DNA of 64,000 nucleotides from Pseudomonas nicosulfuronedens (GCF_005877905.1 NZ_SWDV01000023.1:1-64000), one strand, 5' to 3'. Positions 45,877-57,487 are shown, counted from the stretch's first letter. Notes: generated by a model from the letters alone, not told the origin. Program-made: numbers and translations.

Positions 45877-45892
45877 CTGTATAAATAACCAG
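45877..45892 (+). promoter_or_regulatory. LexA box at recN
   Basis: CTGTATAAATAACCAG is CTG-N10-CAG with the AT-rich core of SOS boxes, 24 bases upstream of the recN ATG. RecN is SOS-induced in E. coli, so LexA should repress recN here. Confidence 0.85.
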
Positions 45893-45915
45893 ACTTATCT
45901 GCGGAGCCGCCGCCC

Positions 45916-47592
45916 ATGCTGGTTCATCTGTCCGTGCACAACTACGCCATCGTCGAGCACCTCGATCTCGAGCTCGCCGCCGGCATGACCGTGATCACCG
46001 GCGAAACCGGCGCCGGCAAGTCGATCATGCTCGACGCCCTCGGTCTCGCCCTCGGCGACCGAGCCGACAGCGGCGTCGTACGCCCCGGGTCCGACAAGGC
46101 AGACATTCTCGCCAGCTTCGATGTCAGTGCGATTGCTGAAGCCTGCGACTGGCTCGCCGAGCGCGACCTGGAGCAGGACGGTCCGTGTATCCTGCGCCGG
46201 GTGATCACCGCCGAAGGCCGCTCCCGCGCCTACATCAACGGCACGCCCTGCCCGCTGGGCGATCTCAAGCACCTGGGCGAGCTGCTGATCGATATCCACA
46301 GCCAGCACGAACACCAGTCGCTGCTCAAGTCCGACACCCACCGCCGCCTGCTCGACGAATTCGCCGGCAGCCAGGACCTGGCGCGCCAGGTGCACCTGGC
46401 CGCGCAGCGCTGGAGGCAGACCCGCCAGGAGCTGGACCGCCTGTCGCGCAATGGCGACGAGCAACGCGCCCGCCATCAGTTGCTCAGCTACCAGCTCGAG
46501 GAGCTGGAAAACCTCGGCCTGGGCGACAACGAACTGGAGTCGCTGGAAGCCGAACACAAGACCCAGAGCAACGCCGGCAGCCTGATCGCCGCTTGCCGCC
46601 AGGTCGTCGATCTCTGCAGTGAAAGCGATGCCGGCAACGTGCTGTCGGCACTGACCTCCAGCCTCAACCGCCTCACAGCCTTCCAGACCCAACCAACTGC
46701 GCTGGGCGAGGCGGTGAACCTGCTGTCCAGTGCGCAGATCCAGGTGGAAGAAGCCATCGGCGAGCTGAACCGCTTCGTCGACCACTTCGACGCCGACCCC
46801 ATGCGCCTTCAGCAACTGGAAGAGCGCATGGACGCCATCTACAGCCTCGCCCGCAAACACCGCGTGCAGCCGCACGAACTGCAGGATTTGCAGCAACGCC
46901 TACTGGACGAACTGGAAGCGCTGAACGCCGACGACGAAGCCGTGGAGCGCCTGGGCGACGAACTGTCCGCCTACGCTCGCCACTATCAGGAGAAGGCCGA
47001 CGAGCTCAGCCGCATTCGCCAGGATGCCGCGCCGAAGCTGGCCAAAGCCGTGGAAGTGGAGATGCAGCGGCTCGGCATGCCCGGCGGGCGTTTCGCCATC
47101 GAACTGCGCCAGTCCAGCTCGGACGAACCTCAGGTCAGCGGCCTGGAGCAGCTGGAATTCCTCGTCAGCGCCAACCCCGGCCAACCGATGAAGGGCCTGG
47201 CCAAGGTCGCCTCGGGCGGCGAATTGTCGCGCATCAGTCTGGCGATCCAGGTGATCACCGCGCAGACCTCACGCACTCCCACACTGGTCTTCGACGAAGT
47301 GGATGTCGGCATTGGCGGCCCCACCGCCGAAGTGGTCGGCCAGCTGCTGCGCCGCCTCGGTGATCGCGGCCAGGTACTGACCGTCACCCACCTGCCGCAG
47401 GTCGCTGCCCAGGGCCACCAGCACCTGTTCGTGCACAAGGACCGCGACACCAGCGAAACCCGTACCGCCGTGGCCAACCTGAAGAAGGCCGAACGCATCG
47501 AAGAAATCGCCCGCATGCTCGGCGGCGTCGATCTGACCAAGGAATCCCTGGCCCACGCGCGCAAGATGGTGGACTCGGCCGTACAAGGCTGA
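45916..47592 (+). CDS. recN: DNA repair protein RecN
   Basis: RecN is an SMC-like ATPase that organises DNA ends during double-strand-break repair. The 558-aa protein has the Walker A GETGAGKS and YINGTPCPLGDLKHLGELLI near the N terminus, long coiled-coil stretches in the middle (about residues 150-360), and the C-terminal ABC signature ASGGELSRISLA and Walker B LVFDEVDVGIGG. The start ATG at 45916 fits; a LexA box lies 24 bases upstream. It is divergent from grpE and convergent with fur. The length is normal. Confidence 0.95.
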   Translation: MLVHLSVHNYAIVEHLDLELAAGMTVITGETGAGKSIMLDALGLALGDRADSGVVRPGSDKADILASFDVSAIAEACDWLAERDLEQDGPCILRRVITAEGRSRAYINGTPCPLGDLKHLGELLIDIHSQHEHQSLLKSDTHRRLLDEFAGSQDLARQVHLAAQRWRQTRQELDRLSRNGDEQRARHQLLSYQLEELENLGLGDNELESLEAEHKTQSNAGSLIAACRQVVDLCSESDAGNVLSALTSSLNRLTAFQTQPTALGEAVNLLSSAQIQVEEAIGELNRFVDHFDADPMRLQQLEERMDAIYSLARKHRVQPHELQDLQQRLLDELEALNADDEAVERLGDELSAYARHYQEKADELSRIRQDAAPKLAKAVEVEMQRLGMPGGRFAIELRQSSSDEPQVSGLEQLEFLVSANPGQPMKGLAKVASGGELSRISLAIQVITAQTSRTPTLVFDEVDVGIGGPTAEVVGQLLRRLGDRGQVLTVTHLPQVAAQGHQHLFVHKDRDTSETRTAVANLKKAERIEEIARMLGGVDLTKESLAHARKMVDSAVQG

Positions 47593-47622
47593 CCTGCCAG
47601 CATTTGAAACCCGCGCAAATGA

Positions 47623-47648
47623 AAACGGCGACCCGAAGGTCGCCGTTT
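47623..47648. terminator. Bidirectional terminator between recN and fur
   Basis: AAACGGCGACC and GGTCGCCGTTT form an 11-bp perfect stem with the loop CGAA. It lies between the convergent recN and fur genes and has A/T stretches on both sides, so it can end both transcripts. Confidence 0.82.
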
Positions 47649-47664
47649 CTGCTGATGCGTGCGC

Positions 47665-48069
47665 TTACTTCTTCTTGCGCACGTACAGCACCAGGTTGTG
47701 ATCGACGAGCTCGAAACCGCGCTCCTTGACGATCTCCTTCTGGCGTTTCTCGATTTCCGAGTCCATGAACTCGATGACTTCGCCGGTATCGACGCAGACC
47801 ATGTGGTCATGGTGACCGCTGTCGGCCAGTTCGAAGACGGCATGGCCGCCGTCGAAGTTGTGGCGCACCACCAGGCCGGCGGCTTCGAACTGGGTCAGGA
47901 CGCGGTAGACAGTGGCCAGACCAACGTCCTCACCCGCCTCCATCAGCGCTTTGTAAACATCCTCTGCGCTCATGTGGCGCTGCTCGGCGGAATCGAGCAT
48001 CTGGAGGATCTTGACGCGCGGCAGTGTGACCTTCAGTCCGGCTTTGCGCAGTTCGCTATTTTCAACCAT
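47665..48069 (-). CDS. fur: Ferric uptake regulator
   Basis: Fur is the iron-sensing repressor. The 134-aa protein starts [20 protein letters not shown] and has the winged-helix DNA-binding half ([20 protein letters not shown]) and the metal-binding half with [16 protein letters not shown], the H/D/E residues typical of Pseudomonas Fur, which lacks the Cys pairs of E. coli Fur. The start at 48069 is set by the conserved N terminus, although the frame is open much further upstream across the divergent promoter region. The divergent neighbour is bamE (omlA), a Pseudomonas hallmark. Confidence 0.97.
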   Translation of the reverse strand: MVENSELRKAGLKVTLPRVKILQMLDSAEQRHMSAEDVYKALMEAGEDVGLATVYRVLTQFEAAGLVVRHNFDGGHAVFELADSGHHDHMVCVDTGEVIEFMDSEIEKRQKEIVKERGFELVDHNLVLYVRKKK

Positions 48070-48093
48070 GTGTGCTTTCTCGGCGCGGAATGC

Positions 48094-48122
48094 TTCGCAG
48101 CATCTCTCAATACAGGTATGAT
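48094..48122 (+). promoter_or_regulatory. Candidate bamE/omlA promoter
   Basis: TTCGCA at 48094-48099 and TATGAT at 48117-48122 are 17 bases apart in the fur-bamE intergenic region, ending 43 bases before the bamE ATG. A fur promoter must overlap on the other strand; I cannot place it with certainty. Confidence 0.45.
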
Positions 48123-48165
48123 CGGGATTTCGTCGCTCAGCCAAGATAGTGGAAGTCACCCCTTG

Positions 48166-48702
48166 ATGCAAAACGCCAAGCTCATGCTGACCAGTCTCGC
48201 TTTCGGGCTGGGACTCGCCGCACTCGCCGGTTGCTCGTTCCCGGGGGTCTACAAGATCGACATCCAGCAGGGCAACGTTGTAACGCAGGATATGATAGAC
48301 CAGTTGAAGCCCGGAATGACCCGGCGCCAAGTACGGTTTATCATGGGCAACCCCCTGATCGTGGACACCTTCCACCCCAACCGCTGGGACTATCTCTACA
48401 GCATCCAGCCGGGCGGCGGTCAGCGCCAGCAGGAGCGCATGAGCCTGTTCTTCGGTGAAAACGACCAGTTGATCGGCCTCAACGGCGACTTCATGCCCGG
48501 CGTGAGCCGCGACGAGTCTATCCTCGGCAAGGACGGCGTCACCCCGCCGCTGGCCCCGGAGGCGCCGCAACAGCAGCCCGAACAGCCCAAGGAAGAACCG
48601 GCCAAGCCCGGCTCCGTGGAAGAACAGATCCAGAAGGAAGTCGACCAGGTGGAAACCGTGCCGGTCCCGACCCCGGAACCGCTGGACAAGGATCCGCAGT
48701 AA
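48166..48702 (+). CDS. bamE: Outer membrane lipoprotein OmlA / BamE
   Basis: BamE (OmlA/SmpA) is a lipoprotein of the BAM complex that inserts outer-membrane barrels. The 178-aa protein has a lipoprotein signal with the lipobox LAALAGC (Cys near residue 20) and the SmpA core [20 protein letters not shown] then [21 protein letters not shown] Gln/Pro/Glu-rich tail follows that is longer than in E. coli. The start at 48166 follows a weak GGAAG site. Divergent from fur; a clear terminator follows the stop. Confidence 0.95.
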   Translation: MQNAKLMLTSLAFGLGLAALAGCSFPGVYKIDIQQGNVVTQDMIDQLKPGMTRRQVRFIMGNPLIVDTFHPNRWDYLYSIQPGGGQRQQERMSLFFGENDQLIGLNGDFMPGVSRDESILGKDGVTPPLAPEAPQQQPEQPKEEPAKPGSVEEQIQKEVDQVETVPVPTPEPLDKDPQ

Positions 48703-48718
48703 GGGATCCGCTCCAACG

Positions 48719-48746
48719 AAAAAGCCCGGCCAATGCCGGGCTTTTT
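48719..48746 (+). terminator. Rho-independent terminator of bamE
   Basis: AAAAAGCCCGGC (48719-48730) and GCCGGGCTTTTT (48735-48746) with loop CAAT; the stem is 12 pairs and T-rich at the end. Also usable by rnfH from the other strand. Confidence 0.92.
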
Positions 48747-48791
48747 GTTGCCTGCGCTTTCATCCCATGAGAATCATGCATCGCACAGCAA

Positions 48792-49100
48792 TCAGCCGCG
48801 CGCCGCCTTGGCTCGCGCGGCCCGCTGTTTCCGCACTTCCTTGGGATCGGCGATCAAAGGCCGATAGATCTCCACCCGCTCGCCCTCCTCCAGCACACGC
48901 TCCTCGGGCCTGGCTACCGCCTTGCCGAAAATACCCAGCGGGCAGCTCTGCACATCCAGACCGGGAAATTGCGCGGCAATACCGGACAGAAGCACAGCCT
49001 CGCGCATCCGCGTCCCTCGAGGGACACTCAGGCGCAGCAGCACCTGCTTCTCCGGCAAGGCATAGACGACTTCGATGGCGATGTTCGCGGACTCAGCCAT
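48792..49100 (-). CDS. rnfH: RnfH family protein
   Basis: A 102-aa protein of the RnfH/YfjF (ubiquitin-like beta-grasp) family, recognised by IEVVYALPEKQVLLRLSVPR, GTRMREAVLLSGIAAQFPGL, and the ending EEGERVEIYRPLIADPKEVR with a basic tail RKQRAARAKAARG. The family is linked to the antitoxin side of RatAB in E. coli but the function is unproven. The ATG at 49100 ([13 protein letters not shown]) overlaps the ratA end by eight bases. The ratA-rnfH pair, divergent from smpB, is widely conserved. Confidence 0.9.
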   Translation of the reverse strand: MAESANIAIEVVYALPEKQVLLRLSVPRGTRMREAVLLSGIAAQFPGLDVQSCPLGIFGKAVARPEERVLEEGERVEIYRPLIADPKEVRKQRAARAKAARG

Positions 49101-49527
49101 GCAGCTGCTTGGCACGCTGACAGAAGGCGTCGACCATGGTGTTCGCCGCCTGGGTGAACAGCGGGCCCAGGGTGGCCTTCACCAGCGCACCGGCGTAGTC
49201 GAAGGTCAGGTCGAGGGAAATCTTGCAGGCCTTGTCACCCAGCGCCTTGAAAGTCCACACGCCGTGCAGCTGGGTGAAAGGGCCCTCCTCGAGGTTCATC
49301 TCGATGCTCTGCCCGGGCACCAGCACGTTGCGGGTGGTGAAGCGTTGGGTAATGCTGCCCTTGGCCACGGTCAGCTCGGCGCGCATGGCCGTATCGCTTG
49401 CCTCCAGCACGGTGGAGGCGGAACACCAGGGCAGGAACTCCGGGTAGCGCGCCACATCGTTGACCAGGTCGTACAGCGCCTTCGCCGGATAGGGCAGCAG
49501 CGCCGAACGCTGGATATGCGTGCTCAT
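49093..49527 (-). CDS. ratA: RatA-family SRPBCC protein
   Basis: A 144-aa START/SRPBCC-like protein: [36 protein letters not shown], then [20 protein letters not shown] and a final [12 protein letters not shown]. RatA of E. coli is reported to inhibit 70S formation, and eukaryotic relatives (COQ10) bind ubiquinone; either role may apply. Start ATG at 49527. It overlaps rnfH by eight bases; an intergenic region of 154 bases with the smpB promoter lies on the other side. Confidence 0.92.
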   Translation of the reverse strand: MSTHIQRSALLPYPAKALYDLVNDVARYPEFLPWCSASTVLEASDTAMRAELTVAKGSITQRFTTRNVLVPGQSIEMNLEEGPFTQLHGVWTFKALGDKACKISLDLTFDYAGALVKATLGPLFTQAANTMVDAFCQRAKQLHG

Positions 49528-49666
49528 AGACGTCTCGCTTGGTTGTGGGGCGTTTCATACGCCCGCTGCTCAAAAAAACAGCGCGCATTGTCCGAGATTA
49601 GCCACACACCCTCAAGCTTGCATGCCGTCACACGCTGTCCCGATAGCGGCGCGGCGAGCGACTCCC

Positions 49667-49672
49667 TATAAT
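49667..49672 (+). promoter_or_regulatory. Perfect -10 box very close to smpB
   Basis: TATAAT is ten bases upstream of the smpB ATG, with a GC-rich discriminator (GCGCGGCC) between. Transcription would start about 2-3 bases before the ATG. I see no good -35 element. Confidence 0.5.
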
Positions 49673-49681
49673 GCGCGGCCT

Positions 49682-50161
49682 ATGGCTAAACAGAAGAAAC
49701 ACCCTTCGGGGACCATCGCGCAGAACAAGAAGGCTCTGCACGACTACTTCATCGAGCAGCGCTTCGAGGCAGGTGTCGCCCTGGCCGGCTGGGAAGTGAA
49801 AAGCCTGCGCGCCGGCAAGGCGCAGCTGGTGGACAGCTACGTGCTGCTCAAGGATGGCGAAGCCTGGCTGCTGGGCAGCCACATCACGCCGCTGACCACT
49901 GCCAGCACGCACGTCATCGCCGACCCGGTGCGCACGCGCAAGTTGCTGCTGCACAAGCGCGAGCTGGGCAAGCTGTTCGGTGCCGTGCAGCAGAAGGGCT
50001 ACGCCTGCGTCGCGCTGTCGATGTACTGGAAGAAGCACCTGATCAAGTGCGAGATCGCACTGGCCAAGGGCAAGAAAGAGTACGACAAGCGCGGCACCGA
50101 GAAGGAGCGTGACTCCGACCGGGAAATCCAGCGCGCCATTCGCCACGGCAAGGACGACTGA
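49682..50161 (+). CDS. smpB: SsrA-binding protein SmpB
   Basis: SmpB binds tmRNA and is required for trans-translation of stalled ribosomes. The 159-aa protein ([20 protein letters not shown]) has the core [36 protein letters not shown], and the basic C-terminal tail [20 protein letters not shown]. The start at 49682 is short of a visible ribosome-binding site; the -10 box is ten bases upstream, suggesting an almost leaderless mRNA. The ssrA gene itself is not in this window. Convergent with lldR, with a hairpin between. Confidence 0.95.
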   Translation: MAKQKKHPSGTIAQNKKALHDYFIEQRFEAGVALAGWEVKSLRAGKAQLVDSYVLLKDGEAWLLGSHITPLTTASTHVIADPVRTRKLLLHKRELGKLFGAVQQKGYACVALSMYWKKHLIKCEIALAKGKKEYDKRGTEKERDSDREIQRAIRHGKDD

Positions 50162-50170
50162 AGTCCTTTC

Positions 50171-50190
50171 GCGCCCTCCCACGAGGGCGC
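50171..50190. terminator. Hairpin between smpB and lldR
   Basis: GCGCCCTC and GAGGGCGC form an eight-base-pair stem with loop CCAC, nine bases after the smpB stop and nine before the lldR stop. It lacks a clear U-tract on either side. Confidence 0.5.
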
Positions 50191-50198
50191 GTTGCCTA

Positions 50199-50975
50199 TC
50201 AGGCGTCTGCCGTACCCTGGCGTCGCTGCGCCCGTTGCAGGCGCAACTCCTTCGCCTGGACCTCGGCCAGCACTTCCTGCACGTAGTCGATATGCCGCTG
50301 GGAAATCTCCCGCGCCGCTTCCGCGTGCCCGCCGATAATCGCCTCGTACAACTCGCGGTGCTGACGCATCAGCTGCTCGCGGGTCTCGTCGCGCTGCGCG
50401 TACATTCCGCCGATATTGGTCACCACATTGCGCTTGAGCAGGTCGAACAGGCCACGAATGGTGTGCAGCAGCACGGCATTGTGGCTGGCCTCGGCGATGG
50501 CCAGGTGGAAGGCTGCGTCCGCCGCGCCCTCTTCCGCACGACTGACCTTGCCCACACGCAGGTAACAGTCCTGCAACGCATCGAACGCCTGCCTCAGTCG
50601 CTGGTGGTCCACCTCGGTCGCACGCTGCGCCGCGTAGTAGGCGCAGGAGCCTTCCAGGGTGTGGCGAAACTCCAGCAGGTCGCGCTGCGCCTCCGGGTTG
50701 CTCTCCAGCAAGTGCAGTAGCGGATCGCTGAACATCGAGCCCAAGCCTTCGCTGACGTAGTTGCCACCGCCCTGCCGGCTGACCAGCAGCCCCTTGGCGC
50801 CGAGCTTCTGGATTGCTTCACGCAGCGAAGGCCGTGACACGCCGAACTGTTCGGCCAGCACGCGCTCGGCGGGCAGCCGTTCGCCCGCCTTGAGGGTGCC
50901 CTCGAGGATCATCGCCTCCAGCCGCTCGACGATGTCGTCCGACAGACGGCGCTGCTTGACCTGACCAAAACTCAT
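50199..50975 (-). CDS. lldR: GntR/FadR-family lactate-responsive regulator LldR
   Basis: The 258-aa regulator has a GntR winged helix (LPAERVLAEQFGVSRPSLRE then AIQKLGAKGLLVSRQGGGNY) and an all-helical FCD effector domain with the metal-binding-type HLAIAEASHNAVLLHTIRG. It resembles LldR/PdhR and is transcribed divergently from lldP-lldD-dld. The palindrome at 51166-51188 carries AATTGGTCTTACCAATT, the PdhR/LldR-type operator. It should repress lactate use without lactate. Start ATG at 50975 (MSFGQVKQRRL). It is convergent with smpB. Confidence 0.9.
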   Translation of the reverse strand: MSFGQVKQRRLSDDIVERLEAMILEGTLKAGERLPAERVLAEQFGVSRPSLREAIQKLGAKGLLVSRQGGGNYVSEGLGSMFSDPLLHLLESNPEAQRDLLEFRHTLEGSCAYYAAQRATEVDHQRLRQAFDALQDCYLRVGKVSRAEEGAADAAFHLAIAEASHNAVLLHTIRGLFDLLKRNVVTNIGGMYAQRDETREQLMRQHRELYEAIIGGHAEAAREISQRHIDYVQEVLAEVQAKELRLQRAQRRQGTADA

Positions 50976-51165
50976 GCTCGTGAACCCTCTCGCCTCTCAC
51001 TCTGGAGCTGCGCTCCAGGCCGCGACCTGAACAGCGCGCGGCAGCCTAACCAGTACCGCCGCCAGCAACAAGACCAATTCGCCTTCCCGATCACGCTCGA
51101 CAAAAGTCGCAGGGCAGCAAATTGACAGGTCGCCAGCAGGGCTTTTACCCTGAGCGCTCGGCCTT

Positions 51166-51188
51166 GTAAATTGGTCTTACCAATTTAC
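51166..51188. promoter_or_regulatory. LldR operator
   Basis: A perfect 10-bp inverted repeat GTAAATTGGT-CTT-ACCAATTTAC in the 356-base lldR-lldP gap. The core AATTGGTnnnACCAATT is the LldR/PdhR-type site. A candidate -35, TTGACA at 51122-51127, lies upstream (the -10 is poor: TTTACC at 51144-51149), placing the operator just downstream of a lldP start site. A lone half-site GACCAATT lies near 51072-51079. No gene is seen elsewhere in this gap. Confidence 0.82.
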
Positions 51189-51306
51189 CGGAAGTCGAAT
51201 TGCACGACAACAGGTTCACAAAAACACAAGCCGCGATCAGTCGACCGTCTGCCCAGGCGCCACAAGCGCATCGGAATCGCCCGACCGGCAACCAGGCCCT
51301 CCACCC

Positions 51307-51314
51307 AAAAACAA
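51307..51314 (+). promoter_or_regulatory. CA-rich Hfq/Crc target motif at lldP
   Basis: AAAAACAA directly precedes the GGGAG ribosome-binding site of lldP, 17 bases before the ATG. It fits AAnAAnAA. Lactate permease would be repressed while preferred carbon sources are present. Confidence 0.5.
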
Positions 51315-51331
51315 TTAGGGAGCCAAACCAG

Positions 51332-53008
51332 ATGCAAACCTGGCAGCAGATCTACACCCCGCTCGGCAGCCTCGGCCTGTCCGCGCTGGTCGCCGTCATT
51401 CCGATCGTGTTCTTCTTCCTCGCCCTCGCCGTGTTCCGCCTCAAGGGCCACGTCGCCGGCAGCATCACCCTCGCCCTCTCGATCATCATCGCCATCGCCG
51501 CCTTCGGCATGCCTGCCGACATGGCCATCGCCGCCGCCGGTTATGGCTTCGCCTATGGCCTGTGGCCGATCGCCTGGATCATCGTCGCGGCGGTGTTCCT
51601 CTACAAACTCACGGTCAAGAGTGGCCAGTTCGAGGTGATCCGCAGCTCAGTGCTGTCGATCACCGGCGACCAGCGCCTGCAGGTGCTGCTGATCGGCTTC
51701 TCCTTCGGCGCCTTCCTCGAAGGTGCGGCCGGCTTCGGCGCCCCGGTGGCGATCACCGCCGCCCTGCTGGTCGGCCTGGGCTTCAACCCGCTGTACGCCG
51801 CGGGCCTGTGCCTGATCGCCAATACCGCGCCGGTAGCCTTCGGCGCCCTGGGCATCCCGATCATCGTCGCAGGCCAGGTCACCGGCATCGACGCCTTCAA
51901 GATCGGCGCCATGACCGGCCGCCAGCTGCCCTTCCTGTCGATCCTCGTGCCGTTCTGGCTGGTGTTCATGATGGACGGCTTCAAGGGCGTGAAAGAAACC
52001 TGGCCGGCCGCCCTGGTTGCCGGCGGCAGCTTCGCCATCACCCAGTACTTCACCTCCAACTTCATCGGCCCGGAACTGCCGGATATCACCTCCGCCCTGG
52101 TCAGCCTGATTTCCCTGACCCTCTTCCTCAAGGTCTGGCAACCTGCCGGCGAGCGAGAAGTGGTCGCCGCCGCTGGCGGCACTGCCGTCATGGGCGGCAA
52201 CGGCCCGCGCAGCGCCGAGCCGACGCCCTACAGCTTCGGCGAGATCCTCAAGGCCTGGTCGCCCTTCCTGGTGCTGACGGTACTCGTCACCATCTGGACC
52301 CTGAAACCGTTCAAGGCGCTCTTTGCGCCGGGCGGCGCGCTGTACAACCTGGTGTTCAACTTCTCCATCCCGCACCTGGACCAACTGGTGGTGAAGACCG
52401 CCCCCATCGTCGCCAACCCGACACCGATCGCCGCCGTGTTCAAACTGGACCCGGTATCGGCCACCGGCACCGCGATCTTCTTCTCCGCCGTGATCTCGAT
52501 GTTCATCCTGCGCATCGGTGCGAAAACTGGTCTGACCACATTCAAGGAAACCCTGCTCGAGCTGAAATGGCCGATCCTCTCCATCGGCATGGTGCTGGCC
52601 TTCGCCTTCGTCACCAACTACTCGGGCATGTCCACCACCCTGGCGCTGGTCCTGGCGGGCACTGGCGCGGCGTTCCCGTTCTTCTCGCCGTTCCTGGGCT
52701 GGCTGGGCGTGTTCCTGACCGGTTCGGATACGTCCTCCAACGCGCTGTTCAGCTCGCTGCAAGCCACCACCGCGCACCAGATCGGCGTCAATGACACCTT
52801 GCTGGTGGCCGCCAATACCAGCGGCGGCGTGACCGGCAAGATGATCTCGCCGCAATCCATCGCCGTCGCCTGCGCCGCGACCGGCATGGTGGGCAAGGAA
52901 TCCGACCTGTTCCGCTTCACCCTCAAGCACAGCCTGATGTTCGCCGCCATGGTGGGTCTGATCACCCTGGCCCAGGCCTACATCTTCACCGGCATGCTGG
53001 TTCACTAA
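51332..53008 (+). CDS. lldP: L-lactate permease
   Basis: LldP imports L- and D-lactate (and glycolate in E. coli) with protons. The 558-aa inner-membrane protein has about twelve to fourteen hydrophobic segments and family motifs [52 protein letters not shown] and [13 protein letters not shown]. The start at 51332 follows GGGAG. It is the first gene of the operon lldP-lldD-dld, controlled by LldR through the palindrome upstream. A 16-bp hairpin separates it from lldD. Confidence 0.95.
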   Translation: MQTWQQIYTPLGSLGLSALVAVIPIVFFFLALAVFRLKGHVAGSITLALSIIIAIAAFGMPADMAIAAAGYGFAYGLWPIAWIIVAAVFLYKLTVKSGQFEVIRSSVLSITGDQRLQVLLIGFSFGAFLEGAAGFGAPVAITAALLVGLGFNPLYAAGLCLIANTAPVAFGALGIPIIVAGQVTGIDAFKIGAMTGRQLPFLSILVPFWLVFMMDGFKGVKETWPAALVAGGSFAITQYFTSNFIGPELPDITSALVSLISLTLFLKVWQPAGEREVVAAAGGTAVMGGNGPRSAEPTPYSFGEILKAWSPFLVLTVLVTIWTLKPFKALFAPGGALYNLVFNFSIPHLDQLVVKTAPIVANPTPIAAVFKLDPVSATGTAIFFSAVISMFILRIGAKTGLTTFKETLLELKWPILSIGMVLAFAFVTNYSGMSTTLALVLAGTGAAFPFFSPFLGWLGVFLTGSDTSSNALFSSLQATTAHQIGVNDTLLVAANTSGGVTGKMISPQSIAVACAATGMVGKESDLFRFTLKHSLMFAAMVGLITLAQAYIFTGMLVH

Positions 53009-53018
53009 GGGAGTCATC

Positions 53019-53055
53019 GCCGCTGCGCCGTTCACAGGTTGAACGGCGCAGCGGC
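53019..53055 (+). promoter_or_regulatory. 16-bp hairpin between lldP and lldD
   Basis: GCCGCTGCGCCGTTCA (53019-53034) pairs perfectly with TGAACGGCGCAGCGGC (53040-53055) with a five-base loop, ten bases after the lldP stop. There is no U-run, so it is more likely a 3' stabiliser or processing element that tunes lldP against lldD than a terminator. Confidence 0.6.
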
Positions 53056-53167
53056 CGGCCCAAGCGGCACGCGCGACTGCAGCGAACCCGGTAAACGTCT
53101 AGTTTGTTCTGGGTTCCTGCCGTCACCGTGACGCCTTAATCGACAGACCCTCACCGATGGGACGCCC

Positions 53168-54313
53168 ATGATCATTTCTGCCTCTACCGACTACCGCGCC
53201 GCCGCCCAGCGCAAGCTGCCGCCATTCCTCTTCCACTATGCCGACGGCGGCGCCTACGCCGAGCGCACCCTGCGCAACAACGTCGACGACCTGGCCAACA
53301 TCGCCCTGCGCCAGCGCGTGCTGAAGAACATGTCCGAGCTGAGCCTGGAGACGATGCTGTTCGGCGAGAAGCTGAACATGCCCATCGCCCTGGCCCCGGT
53401 CGGCCTGACCGGCATGTATGCCCGCCGCGGCGAAGTGCAGGCTGCCCGCGCGGCCGCCGCCAAGGGCATCCCCTTCACGATGTCCACGGTGTCCGTCTGC
53501 CCGATCGAGGAAGTCGCTCCGGCCATCGACCGGCCCATGTGGTTCCAGTTGTATGTGCTCAAGGACCGCGGCTTCATGCGCAATGCCCTGGAGCGCGCCA
53601 AGGCCGCTGGCGTGAAGACCCTGGTGTTCACCGTCGACATGCCGGTGCCCGGTGCCCGCTACCGCGACGCCCATGCCGGCATGAGCGGCCCGAACGCGCC
53701 GCTGCGTCGCGTCTGGCAGGCCATGACCCACCCGTCCTGGGCGCTCGATGTCGGCCTGCTGGGCAAGCCCCACGATCTGGGCAACATCTCCAAGTACCGC
53801 GGCAACCCCACCGGCCTGGCCGACTACATCGGCTGGCTGGGTGCCAACTTCGACCCGTCGATCTCCTGGAAGGACCTGGAGTGGATTCGCGAATTCTGGG
53901 ACGGCCCGATGATCATCAAGGGCATCCTTGATCCGGAAGACGCCAAGGATGCGGTGAAATTCGGCGCCGACGGTATCGTCGTGTCCAACCACGGCGGCCG
54001 CCAGCTCGACGGCGTGCTCTCCAGCGCCCGCGCCCTGCCGGCGATCGCCGACGCAGTGAAGGGCGACCTGAAGATCCTCGCCGACTCCGGCATCCGCAAC
54101 GGCCTGGACGTGGTCCGCATGATTGCCCTCGGCGCCGACACCGTGCTCATCGGCCGTGCTTTCCTCTACGCCCTGGCGACCCATGGCGAAGCCGGCGTGA
54201 AGAATCTGCTGGACCTGTTCGAGAAGGAAATGCGCGTGGCGATGGTGCTCACTGGCGCCAAATCCATCAGCGAGATCACCCGCGACTCGCTGGTACGCGA
54301 GTTGGGGCAGTAA
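53168..54313 (+). CDS. lldD: L-lactate dehydrogenase (FMN, quinone-linked)
   Basis: LldD oxidises L-lactate to pyruvate and passes electrons to the quinone pool at the inner membrane. The 381-aa protein starts [20 protein letters not shown] and has the family catalytic HGGRQLDG with H275, the FMN-binding residues in [14 protein letters not shown] and a final region GGRQLDG...[15 protein letters not shown]. Length and start match E. coli LldD. It follows lldP by 159 bases with a long hairpin between, and precedes dld after a REP-like element. Confidence 0.96.
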   Translation: MIISASTDYRAAAQRKLPPFLFHYADGGAYAERTLRNNVDDLANIALRQRVLKNMSELSLETMLFGEKLNMPIALAPVGLTGMYARRGEVQAARAAAAKGIPFTMSTVSVCPIEEVAPAIDRPMWFQLYVLKDRGFMRNALERAKAAGVKTLVFTVDMPVPGARYRDAHAGMSGPNAPLRRVWQAMTHPSWALDVGLLGKPHDLGNISKYRGNPTGLADYIGWLGANFDPSISWKDLEWIREFWDGPMIIKGILDPEDAKDAVKFGADGIVVSNHGGRQLDGVLSSARALPAIADAVKGDLKILADSGIRNGLDVVRMIALGADTVLIGRAFLYALATHGEAGVKNLLDLFEKEMRVAMVLTGAKSISEITRDSLVRELGQ

Positions 54314-54325
54314 ACGCTCTGCTTT

Positions 54326-54398
54326 TGTAGAAGCGAGCTTGCTCGCGAACCGGGCCGGCACGAAGCTGCGCAGGTTCGCAAGCAAGCTCGCTCCTACA
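54326..54398. repeat. Inverted REP pair (REPIN-like) after lldD
   Basis: TGTAGAAGCGAGCTTGCTCG at 54326-54345 and, inverted, AAGCAAGCTCGCTCCTACA ending at 54398 enclose a central GC-rich part. This is the sequence type of Pseudomonas REP palindromes. It lies in the lldD-dld gap (170 bases), 12 bases after lldD. Confidence 0.8.
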
Positions 54399-54484
54399 GG
54401 AAGAGCGCGCTCCGGCGCGTTCGATAAAAGAACACCGATGGGCCGTCCAGCGGCCCACGCTCACCGATGATGAATGGAGCCGCC

Positions 54485-57303
<2,819 letters not shown>

Positions 57304-57307
<4 letters not shown>

Positions 57308-57381
57308 GGCGGGTAACGCTTCCAGCGTTTTCCGCCGCCACCTCCGACGGCGGGCAGCCTGTTCCAGGTTATTCGCCCTAC
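57304..57381. repeat. Compound inverted repeat overlapping the dld stop
   Basis: GTAGGGCG at 57304-57311 and CGCCCTAC at 57374-57381 bound a segment containing inner stems (AACGCT/AGCGTT and CCGCCG/CGGCGG). It looks like one of the extragenic palindromic families of Pseudomonas. The dld stop codon TAG (57305-57307) is part of the outer arm. The rest of the 180-base gap to the next gene holds no other feature I can support. Confidence 0.65.
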
Positions 57382-57487
57382 AACGCGTCTCACTCGTTAA
57401 CTGCACCTTAATCCGCTGCCGCCACCCTCTGCCCGAAATGGGTGACGCCGGCTATCCTGCTGCACAGAGCCGGCTGAGGGGGCATCG

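Noticed and set aside
47659-48165. Extension of the bamE frame back across fur
   Set aside because: The lipoprotein signal at MQNAKLM is the obvious start; the extension is antisense to Fur.
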